Part shown: positions 17,432-25,829 of the stretch, piece after piece | Position numbering within the stretch: position 1 is the stretch's first letter | How the letters are laid out: every line of letters begins with the position of its first letter | Assembly (NCBI RefSeq): GCF_016917755.1 | Contig: NZ_CP070326.1 | Span: 7,688,001-7,752,000, forward strand | Reading direction: 5' to 3' | Length of the DNA stretch: 64,000 nt | Origin: Streptomyces noursei | GTDB taxonomy: Bacteria > Actinomycetota > Actinomycetes > Streptomycetales > Streptomycetaceae | Made by a program: the position numbers and the translations under genes | The notes under the pieces: model-generated | What the model saw: only the letters and a program-made list of their open reading frames with translations | Database searches by the model: none | What the model was told of the DNA's origin: nothing

Positions 17432-17446
17432 TGCCACTGAGTGGCA
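17432..17446. promoter_or_regulatory. TetR operator palindrome
   Basis: TGCCACT-G-AGTGGCA is a perfect inverted repeat (7-bp arms, 1-bp centre), 46 bases upstream of the TetR start and 58 upstream of the exporter start. Its central position between the divergent genes makes it the likely operator for both. Confidence 0.65.
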
Positions 17447-17491
17447 TTAGCTGTCAAAGGGCAAAAGCTTCCTGGTGGTAATCTCCTGGGT

Positions 17492-18112
17492 GTGAGTGAT
17501 GACCTGCGCGCCCTGCCGCTGCGCGAACGCAAGAAGCTGCGCACTCGCCGAACCCTCGCCGAGACCGCGCTGCGCCTGTTCACCGAGCGCGGATACGACG
17601 CCACCACGCTCGACGACCTGTGCGACGCGGTGGAGGTGTCCAAGCGCACCTTCTTCCGGAACTACCGGTCCAAGGAGGACGTCGCGCTCGCCTCCGACAG
17701 CGACCTGTGGTCGACCTATCTGGACCACGTGGCCGCCCTGAAGTTGGACGGCCCGCTGCTGGCGGTTCTCCGCACGGCCCTGGACACCACCCTGGGCGCG
17801 ATGGACCCGGACTGGGACCGCCGCTTCCTGGCCACCCGTGAGCTGTCGGACGGCGTTCCCGCACTGCAGGCACACAGCCTGGGGTACTGCCACGACACCA
17901 CTGGCGCCATCGTCCGGACGGTCACCGAGCGTTCCGGTGCCGACGTCGACGGGGTGCGCCTCCGCCTGACCGTGGAGATCTTCGTGGCCGCCTGGCACAC
18001 GGCTTCCCTGCACTGGACGGCACAGGGCGGCCGGGGAGGCCGCGACGGCCTGACGAAACTGGTCGAGGAGACCTTCGCCAAGATCCCCGACGCACTCACC
18101 TGCTCCGCCTGA
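17492..18112 (+). CDS. TetR-family repressor of the adjacent exporter
   Basis: The GTG at 17492 gives 206 residues. The N-terminal helix-turn-helix (TLAETALRLFTERGYDATTL, LCDAVEVSKRTFFRNYRSKE) is classic TetR; the rest is a ligand-binding helical domain, with the TetR_C-like end VEIFVAAWHTASLHW. The ribosome site is weak (CTGGGT). It is divergent from the DHA2 exporter with a palindromic operator between them, suggesting drug-induced derepression. Confidence 0.9.
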   Translation: MSDDLRALPLRERKKLRTRRTLAETALRLFTERGYDATTLDDLCDAVEVSKRTFFRNYRSKEDVALASDSDLWSTYLDHVAALKLDGPLLAVLRTALDTTLGAMDPDWDRRFLATRELSDGVPALQAHSLGYCHDTTGAIVRTVTERSGADVDGVRLRLTVEIFVAAWHTASLHWTAQGGRGGRDGLTKLVEETFAKIPDALTCSA

Positions 18113-18240
18113 GGACTTACTGCCCCTTCCGGAGCCCGCGCTCACCCGTGGTGCCGCCGCGTCCCGGGCCGGGAGTTCGCACGGCGCGGGTGATCGGGAC
18201 GCGGAGTGCACGGCGCGGCGCGCCCTCTACGCCCGTTGAA

Positions 18241-18622
18241 TTCCCCTCACCAACGCCGTACATCAAGCCGGGAGCCACCTCCCGGCGCATCAATGACATC
18301 GCCCATGACCTCATCGTCGACAAGTACGGCGCGGAGATCGATCGCGAAGACCTGTCCGGCTACGACTCCAGCGCATACGCCGCCATATCCATCGCACACA
18401 ATGAGGTCGCATTCAGTGGCGAGCCGAACGGAATTCCCCTGAGGAAGGGAGATCTCTTCGGCGTCGATGTGAGCATCAAGAAGAACGGCTGATGCGGTGA
18501 CACACAGCGGATGTGCGGCCGTCACCGACTCCGGTTGCGAGGTGCTGGATCTGCGCGAGGGCGAGGACGTCACGTTCTACGACCATCGTCGCCTGTCCCG
18601 AGGGGTTCCGGTGCCGCGGTGA
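18241..18622 (+). pseudogene. methionine aminopeptidase-like relic with internal deletion
   Basis: The first part (to 18492) encodes KPGATSRRINDIAHDLIVDK, then AAISIAHNEVAFSGEPNG and GDLFGVDVSIKKNG, recognisable as the N-terminal half of a type I methionine aminopeptidase-like protein, then stops. After about 8 bases another frame (18500-18622) reads HSGCAAVTDSGCEVLDLREG, matching the family's C-terminal HTVAVTxDGxEIL. The catalytic middle, including most metal ligands, is missing. The 3' end overlaps the LysR gene on the other strand. An inactive remnant is the best reading. Confidence 0.65.
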
Positions 18623-19499
18623 GCTGCTGCCGTAACCAGTCGTGGAACGTGTGGATGGTGGATGCGCGCGGATGGCCCTCGCGCCAGCTGAGGAAGTAGT
18701 CGAGTTGGGCGCGGATCTCGACGTCCCCGATCCGCACCAGGTCCCCGCGGCCCAGGTAAGCGTCGGCCATCTGCCGGCGCACCATGGCCACGCCCTGCCC
18801 GGCCAGCGCCGCCCGCAGCAGCGCCTCCGCATCGGAGTAGATCACCCCGTGCGCGGGTTCGTCCGCGTCGATCCCGGCCGCGGCGAAGAACTCCTTCCAG
18901 GAGCGCAGGGCGAAGCGGAGCAGCGGTGCCTGGGGCAGTGTCCCGAGGGTCAGCCCCGGGTGTCGGGCCGTCAGCCCGGGGCTGCAGACGGCGATGACCT
19001 GGTCCTCCAACAGGCGCACGGAGCGGCGGTCGTGAGCCTCGACCGGACGGTGCCAGATGCCCCGGTCCACCGAGCGGGGATCGGGCGGGGCCATCCCCGT
19101 GTGGAGCCGCACCGACAACTCGATCTGCGGGTGCGCCCGGGCCAGGTCCGCCAGGCGCGGGATGAGCCACACATTGGCGAAGTCGGCCATCACGCTCAGT
19201 TCCAACGGCATGGACGACGCGCCGGCCTCGCCCATGGCCTCCCCCAGGGCCTCCACGAGGTCCCCGAGACTGCGGCGCAGCCGGGCCGCGAGGCGTGCGC
19301 AGACCGGGGTCGGCAGCATCTGCGTCCCGGACCGGGCGAAGAGGGCCACCCCGAGCTGCGCTTCGAGCTGGCGGATCTGATGGCTGACCGCGCTGTGCGT
19401 GACGTGCAGTTCGCGGGCGGCCAGGGTGTAGCTGCGCAGCCGCGCGGCGGCTTCGAGGGACCGTAGGGACGCGAGGTTGGGCAGCGACTGTGCGTCCAC
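18570..19499 (-). CDS. LysR-family regulator (GcvA-type)
   Basis: The 309-residue protein has the winged HTH SLRSLEAAARLRSYTLAARE, HSAVSHQIRQLEAQLG, close to the GcvA/AmpR subgroup. The effector domain follows (LELSVMADFANVWLIPRLAD, WKEFFAAAGID, GVIYSDAEALLRAALAGQGV). Its 3' end overlaps the aminopeptidase relic. The next gene upstream on the same strand is a DHA2 exporter ending at 19584, so the regulator is not divergent from a target; autoregulation or control elsewhere is possible. Confidence 0.88.
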   Translation of the reverse strand: MDAQSLPNLASLRSLEAAARLRSYTLAARELHVTHSAVSHQIRQLEAQLGVALFARSGTQMLPTPVCARLAARLRRSLGDLVEALGEAMGEAGASSMPLELSVMADFANVWLIPRLADLARAHPQIELSVRLHTGMAPPDPRSVDRGIWHRPVEAHDRRSVRLLEDQVIAVCSPGLTARHPGLTLGTLPQAPLLRFALRSWKEFFAAAGIDADEPAHGVIYSDAEALLRAALAGQGVAMVRRQMADAYLGRGDLVRIGDVEIRAQLDYFLSWREGHPRASTIHTFHDWLRQQLTAAPEPLGTGDDGRRT

Positions 19500-19583
19500 T
19501 CTCCGCTCCGCTCTCGTTGCGTCAGCCGTGGTCTGCTGGGGAAATCTACCTGGTCGGCGGGGGTGCCAGTCCCCCGGTCGCCC

Positions 19584-21053
19584 TCACCGCCGTGGCAGCA
19601 GTGCCGTTGTGCCCAACGCCGTGGCCACCAACAGGCAGGCGGCGAGCAGCAGGCTTTGGCGCATACCCGTCGCGAAGTCCTGGGCGATGAGGGCACCGAA
19701 GACGGCGATGCTGAGCGCTCCGCCCGTCTGGCGACTGGTGTTGAGCAGCGCTGCCGCCGTGCCCGCCCGCGCGGCGGCGACGCTGTCGAGCAGCAGGGAG
19801 GTCATCGCCGGCATGGCCAGCGCGCCGCCGAAGCCCAGCGGGGTCATCGACAACGCGGTCAGCCAGGCGGGCGTGCCCTTGTCGACGGCGAGCAACGCGC
19901 CGCAGCCCAGCGCCACGGTCAGCAGCCCCACGACGATGACGGCCCGCGGGCCGTAGCGGGAAACCGCCCGCGGCGAGAGGTAGTTGAAAACCGCGGTGAT
20001 CGCCGCCATCGGCACGAACATCAACCCGGCCGAGAACGCCGACTGTCCCCGCTGCTGCTGGAAGAAGAGGCTCAGTACGAACACCCCGCCGTAGAAGGCC
20101 GCGTTGACGGCGAAGCCCGCGACGACCGGCACGGTGACGCCGCGCTGTCGGAACAGCTTCGGCGGCAGCATCGGCGTGCGCCGCCGCGCCTCGACGACCA
20201 CGAACCCGACCCCGGACGCCACCGCGACCCCGACCGCCGTCAGCACCGTTCCCGTCAATCCGCGGTGACCGCCCTCGATCACGGCGAAGGTCAGGCCGGC
20301 CAGCGCGAGTACCGCCGTCACCTGGCCCGGGAGGTCGAACGGCGCACGGTGGCGCGGTGAGGGCGCCGCCCGCAGCAGCGTCAAACACGCGGCGATCCCC
20401 GCGGGCGCGTTGAGGAAGAACACCGCCCGCCAGGTCCACGTCGTGGTCAGCAGCCCGCCCAGGACGGGCCCAGCGGCGATGGCCACCGCGCCGCCGAGCG
20501 TCCACAGGGCGATGCCCCGCGCTCGCGCGACCCGATCGGGGAACGCCTGCCGGATCAACGCCAGCGAGGCGGGCACCATCACCGCCGCCGCGCTCCCCTG
20601 CACCACGCGCGCCGCCGTCAGGGCACCCAGCGTCGGCGCCGCCGCGCAGGCCAGCGAGGCGACGGTGAAGACGCCCAACCCCCAGCCGTACGCGCACCGC
20701 GCGCCCACCGCGTCGGAGAGCGCACCGGCTGAGAGCATCAGCGCCGCGAACATCAGCGTGTAGGTGTCAGCGACCCACTGGAGCCCGGCCAAGGAACCGC
20801 CGAATTCTCTCCCCACGGCGGGCAAGGCGACGTTGACGCCGGAGACGTCGACCGTGATCACGAAGAATCCGAGCACCGCGGCAACCAGAGCCGCTACGGC
20901 CGCACCCGGTCGCGGCTCCGGCGCATCGCGGAGAGCCGCCTGCGCGCCGATGTCTGTATCTGGTCCTGCGTCTGTTCCTCCGCCCGTTCCGGTTCCGCGC
21001 CCGCCGGGGGCAGATCCTCGCGCTGTTGGAGTCGCTGCGTCCCTCCCCGGCAT
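19584..21053 (-). CDS. MFS transporter, DHA2 (EmrB/QacA) type
   Basis: The 489-residue, 14-segment drug antiporter has QWVADTYTLMFAALMLSAGA, the motif-A region SDAVGARCAYGWGLG, VVQGSAAAVMVPASLALIRQ and the motif-C sequence GPVLGGLLTTTWTWRAVFFL. The N-terminus before residue 50 is Gly/Thr/Ala-rich with no clear ribosome site, so the true start is uncertain. It overlaps the 5' side of a truncated regulator gene on the plus strand, suggesting a rearrangement placed it there. The substrate is unknown. Confidence 0.85.
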   Translation of the reverse strand: MPGRDAATPTARGSAPGGRGTGTGGGTDAGPDTDIGAQAALRDAPEPRPGAAVAALVAAVLGFFVITVDVSGVNVALPAVGREFGGSLAGLQWVADTYTLMFAALMLSAGALSDAVGARCAYGWGLGVFTVASLACAAAPTLGALTAARVVQGSAAAVMVPASLALIRQAFPDRVARARGIALWTLGGAVAIAAGPVLGGLLTTTWTWRAVFFLNAPAGIAACLTLLRAAPSPRHRAPFDLPGQVTAVLALAGLTFAVIEGGHRGLTGTVLTAVGVAVASGVGFVVVEARRRTPMLPPKLFRQRGVTVPVVAGFAVNAAFYGGVFVLSLFFQQQRGQSAFSAGLMFVPMAAITAVFNYLSPRAVSRYGPRAVIVVGLLTVALGCGALLAVDKGTPAWLTALSMTPLGFGGALAMPAMTSLLLDSVAAARAGTAAALLNTSRQTGGALSIAVFGALIAQDFATGMRQSLLLAACLLVATALGTTALLPRR

Positions 21054-21553
21054 GCGTGGTCAGCCGCACCAACGACCTGCTGGCCGCCAACCGACCCGGC
21101 CTGCGCCTCTTCGCCGGCATCACGGACTGGCCACCGGAGCGCCGCAACCTCACCCGCTATATGTTCCTGCACCCCATGGGGCACAGGCTCTACCGCGACT
21201 GGGAGAAGATGGCCGGCCACAGCGCGGCCCACCTGCGTGCGATGGCGGGCGCTGACCCGGACATGCCGGAACTGGCCCAGCTCGTCGGTGAACTCGTCGT
21301 CAGGAGCCCGGAGTTCGCCCGCCTGTGGGAGCGGTACGAGGTGCGGGTGCGCGGCGGCGGCCAGAAGCACTTCAACCACCCGGAGGTCGGCTCGATGCGC
21401 CTCCACTACGAGGTGATGGCGATCTTCCGCACCGACGACCAGGGCCTGATCACCTACCAGGCACTGCCCGGCACCCCGGACCACGACGCGATGCTGCTAC
21501 TGGACATGGCCGACCCCAGCGAAGCAGCACTCCCCTCGCAGGTCGAGCGGTAG
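21026..21553 (+). pseudogene. MmyB-like regulator lacking its DNA-binding domain
   Basis: This encodes ALLESLRPSPACVVSRTNDL, LAANRPGLRLFAGI, LTRYMFLHPMGHRLYRDWEK and a C-terminal part ending LITYQALPGTPDHDAMLLL. This is the ligand-binding domain of actinobacterial XRE/MmyB-type regulators, which normally follows an N-terminal HTH of about 90 residues. That part is missing: upstream sequence in this frame has no HTH and belongs to the start of the exporter on the other strand. No ribosome site is visible. It is probably a truncated remnant. Confidence 0.65.
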
Positions 21554-21582
21554 CGGCCGCCCGCCGGATGCAGGCGCCCGGC

Positions 21583-21720
21583 TCAGTCGCCGTGGCGGGC
21601 CACCGCGTCGGTCAGGCGTTCCAGGACGTTGCGGATGTCGGGGTGTTGATCCGTTCCGGCGCGGTAGAGGGCGCGGACGCTGCGGTGGACCGGGGTGCTC
21701 AAACTGTGCCCGCTGAGGTC
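21583..21720 (-). pseudogene. possible LysR C-terminal fragment
   Basis: The minus strand reads STPVHRSVRALYRAGTDQHP then DIRNVLERLTDAVARHGD and a stop at 21583. This resembles the last helix and tail of LysR effector domains (VHRSVRALYR...P.I..VL..L). No upstream coding sequence in this frame can be followed beyond about 21730. Only about 45 residues are present, so identification is tentative. Confidence 0.35.
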
Positions 21721-21805
21721 CGGCGCTCGACGACACCGCCGGCCCCGCCCACATCCGGATGACCGCGCGGAAGGGCGGGCCGGCGATCTCGCCGTGCGGC
21801 CGGTG

Positions 21806-22183
21806 TCACAGATACGGCCGGGTGGTCATTTCGATGAAGTGCCGGGACGGATCCCTGAAGTAGACACCCCGTCCGCCGTGCTCGGTGTTGGTCCGGCCGG
21901 GTTGACTCATCCGGGGGTCGGCCCGGTGCTCGATGCCCTGTGCCTGGATCCGCGCGTAGGCCCGGTCGAACAGGTCGTCGTCGACGAGGAACGCGTAGTG
22001 CTGCGCCTGGATCTCGGTGACGGGTGGTTCGGCGAACTGCAGCAGCACGCCCTCGTCGAGTTGGACGTTGACGAACGGGTCCCGGGACGGTGCCTGGGGG
22101 CGCTCGAACAGCTCGCGGAAGAAGCGCGCGGACTCGTTGCGGTCCTCGGAGACGATGATGGTGTGACTGAAGGTGACGGTCAC
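21806..22183 (-). CDS. VOC superfamily (glyoxalase/dioxygenase-like) protein
   Basis: GTG at 22183 behind GAGGAGACC gives 125 residues: one vicinal-oxygen-chelate domain beginning VTVTFSHTIIVSEDRNESAR and ending GVYFRDPSRHFIEMTTRPYL. Metal-ligand candidates are the His in SHTI, the His in QHYAFLVDDD, and the Glu in HFIEMTTRP. It starts 14 bases after the virginiamycin B lyase-like gene and is certainly co-transcribed. VOC proteins include resistance proteins such as FosB and bleomycin binders as well as many unknowns; the pairing hints at a resistance cassette. Confidence 0.82.
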   Translation of the reverse strand: MTVTFSHTIIVSEDRNESARFFRELFERPQAPSRDPFVNVQLDEGVLLQFAEPPVTEIQAQHYAFLVDDDLFDRAYARIQAQGIEHRADPRMSQPGRTNTEHGGRGVYFRDPSRHFIEMTTRPYL

Positions 22184-22197
22184 GCAAGGGTCTCCTC

Positions 22198-23106
22198 TCA
22201 GGCGTTGTTCGTCGGTGTGCGGCCGGGGACGATACGGGCCAGTGCGCCGGTCTCCAAGGCGGTCCACAGTGCGTTGTCCGGTCCGAGGGCGATGCCGTGC
22301 GGCTCGCTGCCGGGCGTGGGCAGGTCGTGGACCGTGATGGCGCCGTCCGGAGTGATCCGGCCGACGCGGTTTCCGCCCCACTCGGTGAACCAGGCGATGC
22401 CGTTCCCATCCGTGGTGATGGCATGTGGCCGTGCACTGCGGTCGGGCAGCGGGAACTCGGCAATGCGGCCGTCGGTGGTGATGCGGCCGATCTGGCCGGC
22501 GGCGATCTCGACGAACCAGAGAGCGCCGTCCGGTCCTCCGGTGATCCCCACCGGTGCGGCACTCTCGGTCGGCAGCGGGTGGATCGAGACCGAGCCGTCG
22601 GTGCCGATCCTGCCGATCGCATGGGCCTGGTTCAGGGTGAACCACATTCCGCCGTCGGCTCCGGCGGTGATCGCGGAGGGGAACGCACCGCTGACCGGGA
22701 GCGGGAACTCGGTGATATGCCCATCAGGGGTGATGCGGCCGATGCGGTCGGCGGCGGTCTCGGTGAACCACAGCGCACCGTCCGGTCCCGAGGCAATGCC
22801 GAACGGCCCGCGGTCAGGGGTGGGCAGCGTGAACTCGTCGACGGTTCCGTCGACCGAGATCCTTCCGATCCGGTTGGCCTGGTATTCGGTGAACCACAGC
22901 GCACCGTCCGGCCCGGAGACGATGATCGTCGGCCGGCAGGACGGGTCGAGCTGATAGCTCGTCAACTCACCGCCGGGGACGAGCCTTCCGATCCGGCCAC
23001 TGTGGACCAAGGTGAACCACAGCGCACCGTCCGGTCCCGTGGTGATCGCGTACGGTCCACCGTCACGGTCGGACACTGCGTACTCTTCGATGGCGACCTG
23101 TGTCAA
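22198..23106 (-). CDS. vgb: virginiamycin B lyase-like seven-bladed propeller
   Basis: TTG at 23106 (CAGGAGAAGACA) gives 302 residues, matching Vgb length (about 295-300). Seven repeats carry ITxGPDGALWFTExxAxxIG. Near the end, SEPHGIALGPDN supplies a histidine and WTALETGAL a glutamate, in the same places as the catalytic His and Glu of streptogramin B lyase. Vgb linearises type B streptogramins by elimination at the ester bond. Related propellers exist with other roles, so resistance is probable but not proven. It is the first gene of a two-gene operon with the VOC gene. Confidence 0.8.
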   Translation of the reverse strand: MTQVAIEEYAVSDRDGGPYAITTGPDGALWFTLVHSGRIGRLVPGGELTSYQLDPSCRPTIIVSGPDGALWFTEYQANRIGRISVDGTVDEFTLPTPDRGPFGIASGPDGALWFTETAADRIGRITPDGHITEFPLPVSGAFPSAITAGADGGMWFTLNQAHAIGRIGTDGSVSIHPLPTESAAPVGITGGPDGALWFVEIAAGQIGRITTDGRIAEFPLPDRSARPHAITTDGNGIAWFTEWGGNRVGRITPDGAITVHDLPTPGSEPHGIALGPDNALWTALETGALARIVPGRTPTNNA

Positions 23107-23292
23107 TGTCTTCTCCTGGAGATTCGGGGATGCTGTCGTTGTCGGCCGGGGTGGCCGTTCAGGACGGTGCGGGCGTGCGGGCGTATGGGCGTGCAGACCA
23201 GCCAGGCAGAGCGCTCGACACCGCCGAGCGACGGGCGGCGCGTCCGGGGCGGATGGCACCCCGGGACGGCAGCGGTACGGCCGCTGAACCGG

Positions 23293-23787
23293 TCAGTGCT
23301 CCGCGTCGCCGGCGAGCAGGAAGTCCGGCATCGAAACCTCCCAGTCCGGCACGTTCAGCGCATTGAGCGCAGCGACGATCCGCTTCTCCTCATAGACGAA
23401 GTGCGTCTCCATCAGGGCTGCGAGGCTGTCCATCTCGCGCCGGACTTCGACCGGGTCCTTCGCCTGGTCCAGCTCGCCGACCAGCGCGTCGAGCCGTCGC
23501 AAGGAGTCCTCGACCAGTTGATGGTCGCGGCGCAACTCATCCAGAACGGGGCGCAGTTCAGGGTAGAGCTCAGCCATTTCGGGGAATGCGACCTGGTCCT
23601 CGCCGGTGTGGTGTCGGTTCAATGCCGAGCAGAAGGTGAGGCAGTGCGTCCGCAACTCGCGGAGTCGTGTGCCGCCGGCGAGATAGGAGTCGACGTCTTC
23701 ACGCAGTGCGGCGAGCTCTTCGCGGAGCCAGAGATGTACTTCGACCAACTGATTGCCGAAAGCCTTCAGGCGTCCGTGGGGTGTCAC
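23293..23787 (-). CDS. hemerythrin-like (HHE) protein
   Basis: This is a four-helix HHE cation-binding domain of about 165 residues. Iron-ligand candidates in order: VEVHLWLREEL, LNRHHTGEDQVAFPEM (HxxxE), LRRDHQLVED, METHFVYEEKR (HxxxE). GTG at 23787 (VTPHGRLKAFGNQ) is chosen because codons further upstream are AT-rich and unlike the gene; an ATG at 23892 is in frame but unlikely. Such proteins bind O2 or NO or act in redox sensing. It is separate from the lyase operon (about 190 bases away). Confidence 0.78.
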   Translation of the reverse strand: MTPHGRLKAFGNQLVEVHLWLREELAALREDVDSYLAGGTRLRELRTHCLTFCSALNRHHTGEDQVAFPEMAELYPELRPVLDELRRDHQLVEDSLRRLDALVGELDQAKDPVEVRREMDSLAALMETHFVYEEKRIVAALNALNVPDWEVSMPDFLLAGDAEH

Positions 23788-24063
23788 CAAGGTTGTCCCA
23801 TTGGTTCGGCGCCTCCATGTCCTCGACGGTCTCTTTGCCGGGTACACCGCGACGCTGACCAAATTCCTACCAAGGCAAAAATGGTCTGTCAATCAAGTTC
23901 AGCGGGCAGGCACAGGCACGAGCGGTCGCCCTGATCGGACGCACGACTCGTGGTGGGCCGCTCTCCCTACCACGGTGGGCTTTCGCCGAGTCCCGGCGCG
24001 GCTGCCGGTCAGCGGCGGCAGCCTTCGCCTCCGCCGACCGGTCTCCGGCTCGCCATCCACCGC

Positions 24064-24603
24064 TCACCCGTCCTGCTCTCGTGCGCCGACGGGCCCACCA
24101 GGCAGTTCCGTTGCTCGGCCGGTCACCCGTCCGAATTCCCGTGCGGCCAGGCCGAAGACAAGCCCGCCGACCAGGAACCAGGGATTCCACAACACCAGCG
24201 TCCACAGCCGCTGTTCCGGGCTGACGCCTACCGCACGGCCCGCCGTGTCGAGCAGCAGTATCTCAACCGCGATGCCGCGTACCAGCAGCACGGCACAGAC
24301 ACACCAGCCCAGTGCCTTGACCAGCCGTCCGACCAGGCCACCGGGCCGCGGACGGGCGAGCAGCCACCCCAGCAGACCGCCTACGAGGCACAGCGCTCCC
24401 ACACCCCACAAGCCCACCGCCACGAACCACGCGGGGCGTTCCTCGGCCAAGGGGCCCGCCGAGACACTCAGTCCCCAGTTGCCGCCCACCGCCCAGTAGA
24501 AGTGCAACGCAGCGAAAGCGACCGCCCAGACACACGCGATCCGCCCCCACACCCCAGCCGTCGTCCTGCAGTCCTGCCGGTCTGTATGCATGGCAAGGAG
24601 CAT
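24064..24603 (-). CDS. DUF3995 family membrane protein
   Basis: About 180 residues with four hydrophobic segments: VWAVAFAALHFYWAVGGNWG, FVAVGLWGVGALCLVGGLLG, ALGWCVCAVLLVRGIAVEIL and WNPWFLVGGLVFGLAA. The AALHFYWAVGGNWGL and LWNPWFLVGGLVFGL signatures match DUF3995, a four-helix family of unknown function common in actinobacteria. ATG at 24603 or 24591 is possible; neither has a clear ribosome site. Confidence 0.75.
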   Translation of the reverse strand: MLLAMHTDRQDCRTTAGVWGRIACVWAVAFAALHFYWAVGGNWGLSVSAGPLAEERPAWFVAVGLWGVGALCLVGGLLGWLLARPRPGGLVGRLVKALGWCVCAVLLVRGIAVEILLLDTAGRAVGVSPEQRLWTLVLWNPWFLVGGLVFGLAAREFGRVTGRATELPGGPVGAREQDG

Positions 24604-24675
24604 GCCACTGCCATGGCGCGCAATCGCCGGCACCTCCGATACCACTGGCAAGCTCCGGCAGGCTGGCTGTACCCG

Positions 24676-24755
24676 GTGGATGCGAGGTGGGGTGGATGCG
24701 AGGTGGGGTGGATACGAGGTGGCGTGACTGCGAGATGGCGGAGATGCGAGATGGC
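24676..24755. repeat. tandem repeat, five 16-bp units
   Basis: The unit GTGGATGCGAGGTGGG occurs twice perfectly, then three times with one to five changes (GTGGATACGAGGTGGC, GTGACTGCGAGATGGC, GGAGATGCGAGATGGC). It lies between the DUF3995 gene and a small membrane gene and is not in a supported coding region. Confidence 0.85.
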
Positions 24756-24799
24756 GGAGAACCGAGCGCGGTTCGCGAACTTGCTCTTAACATCTGCAT

Positions 24800-25015
24800 G
24801 TGAAGGAGAAGAGCAGCGGTGCGCATCAGAAGCCCGCATCCAGACGCGTCCTGTTGTCCACAGTCGTCGCGCTGGTGGTCGGGGGCGTGATCTGGGTCGC
24901 GACGTGGAAGCTGGAGTGGTGGAGCCCCGGTCTTGGCCTGCTGACGGCGAAGGTGGCCGTGGTGATCTCGGCGGGGGTCGTGGCCTTCGTGGCCGGGCGT
25001 GCGAAGCGTCGATGA
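24800..25015 (+). CDS. small one- or two-segment membrane protein
   Basis: This 71-residue product has a basic N-terminus (KEKSSGAHQKPASRR), a hydrophobic segment (VLLSTVVALVVGGVIWVATW), a short loop, a second segment (LTAKVAVVISAGVVAFVAG) and a basic tail. The GTG start has no strong ribosome site; an in-frame TTG after the AAGGAG at about 24805 is an alternative. It lies about 140 bases before a response regulator gene on the same strand. No known family was recognised. Confidence 0.5.
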   Translation: MKEKSSGAHQKPASRRVLLSTVVALVVGGVIWVATWKLEWWSPGLGLLTAKVAVVISAGVVAFVAGRAKRR

Positions 25016-25153
25016 TGTGACAGAGCGGCGGCCTGCGTGGCGAGCGGGTCGAGGCGGGAGGGATCGGCCTCGGGTGACTCGCCGTTCCGGCGTGGGGATT
25101 TCCCGTGCGGGGATCACCGGCCGGCGACGGACGTCGGTCGGCCCGATAATGGC

Positions 25154-25822
25154 GTGGTGATCAACAGGAACCTGCGCGTGGTACTGGCCGAGGACTCCGT
25201 CGTTCTCCGTGACGGGATGGTCGAGCTGCTCGGCGCCCGCGGATGCGAGGTGGTGGCGACCGCCGGGACGGCACCCGAGCTGCTCGCCGCGGTGGTCGAG
25301 CACCGGCCCGACGTGGCCGTGGTGGACATCCGGATGCCGCCCACCCACACCGACGAGGGCATCCGCGCCGCCGTCGAGATCCGTGCGCGAACATCCGAGG
25401 TCGGCATCCTGGTCTTCTCCCAACACGTGGAGACCGCCTGGGCCTCCCGGCTGTTGGCGGACGGTGCCGGGGGCGTTGGATACCTGCTGAAGGAGCGCGT
25501 CGCCCGCACTTCCGAGTTCGTCGACGCGCTGCAACGGGTCGCGAACGGGGGCACGGCGCTCGACCCGGAGGTGGTCACCCAGCTGATGCGCGGTGGGCAG
25601 CACAGCCGGGTGACCACCTTGACGCCGCGCGAGCGCGAGGTGTTGGAACTGATGGCACAGGGCCACTCCAACCGCTCCATCGCCGCGCTGCTGCTGGTGT
25701 CGGAGCGTGCGGTGGAGAAGCACGTCGCGGCCGTCTTCACCAAGTTCGACCTGCCGGCGACGGGCGCCGACAACCGGCGGGTCAAGGCCGTCCTCGCCTA
25801 CCTTGCGGAGAGCGGCAGTTGA
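25154..25822 (+). CDS. NarL/LuxR-family response regulator
   Basis: About 222 residues. The receiver domain (VVLAEDSVVLRDGMVELL; phosphoacceptor D58 in VAVVDIRMPP; switch Lys in GYLLKERV) is followed by a LuxR-type HTH (LTPREREVLELMAQGHSNRS, IAALLLVSERAVEKHVAAVF). Tandem GTGs at 25154 and 25157 are both possible starts. It ends 7 bases before the convergent sensor kinase gene. The partner kinase and the ABC exporter next to it suggest this pair controls the exporter genes. Confidence 0.9.
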   Translation: MVINRNLRVVLAEDSVVLRDGMVELLGARGCEVVATAGTAPELLAAVVEHRPDVAVVDIRMPPTHTDEGIRAAVEIRARTSEVGILVFSQHVETAWASRLLADGAGGVGYLLKERVARTSEFVDALQRVANGGTALDPEVVTQLMRGGQHSRVTTLTPREREVLELMAQGHSNRSIAALLLVSERAVEKHVAAVFTKFDLPATGADNRRVKAVLAYLAESGS

Positions 25823-25829
25823 GTGTTCG

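Noticed and set aside
15827..17440. A 537-residue plus-strand frame over the DHA2 exporter
   Set aside because: Antisense of a clear MFS gene with motif A and a matching TetR operator.
24676..24755. CRISPR array
   Set aside because: Units are direct, contiguous and 16 bp, without spacers; no cas genes nearby.
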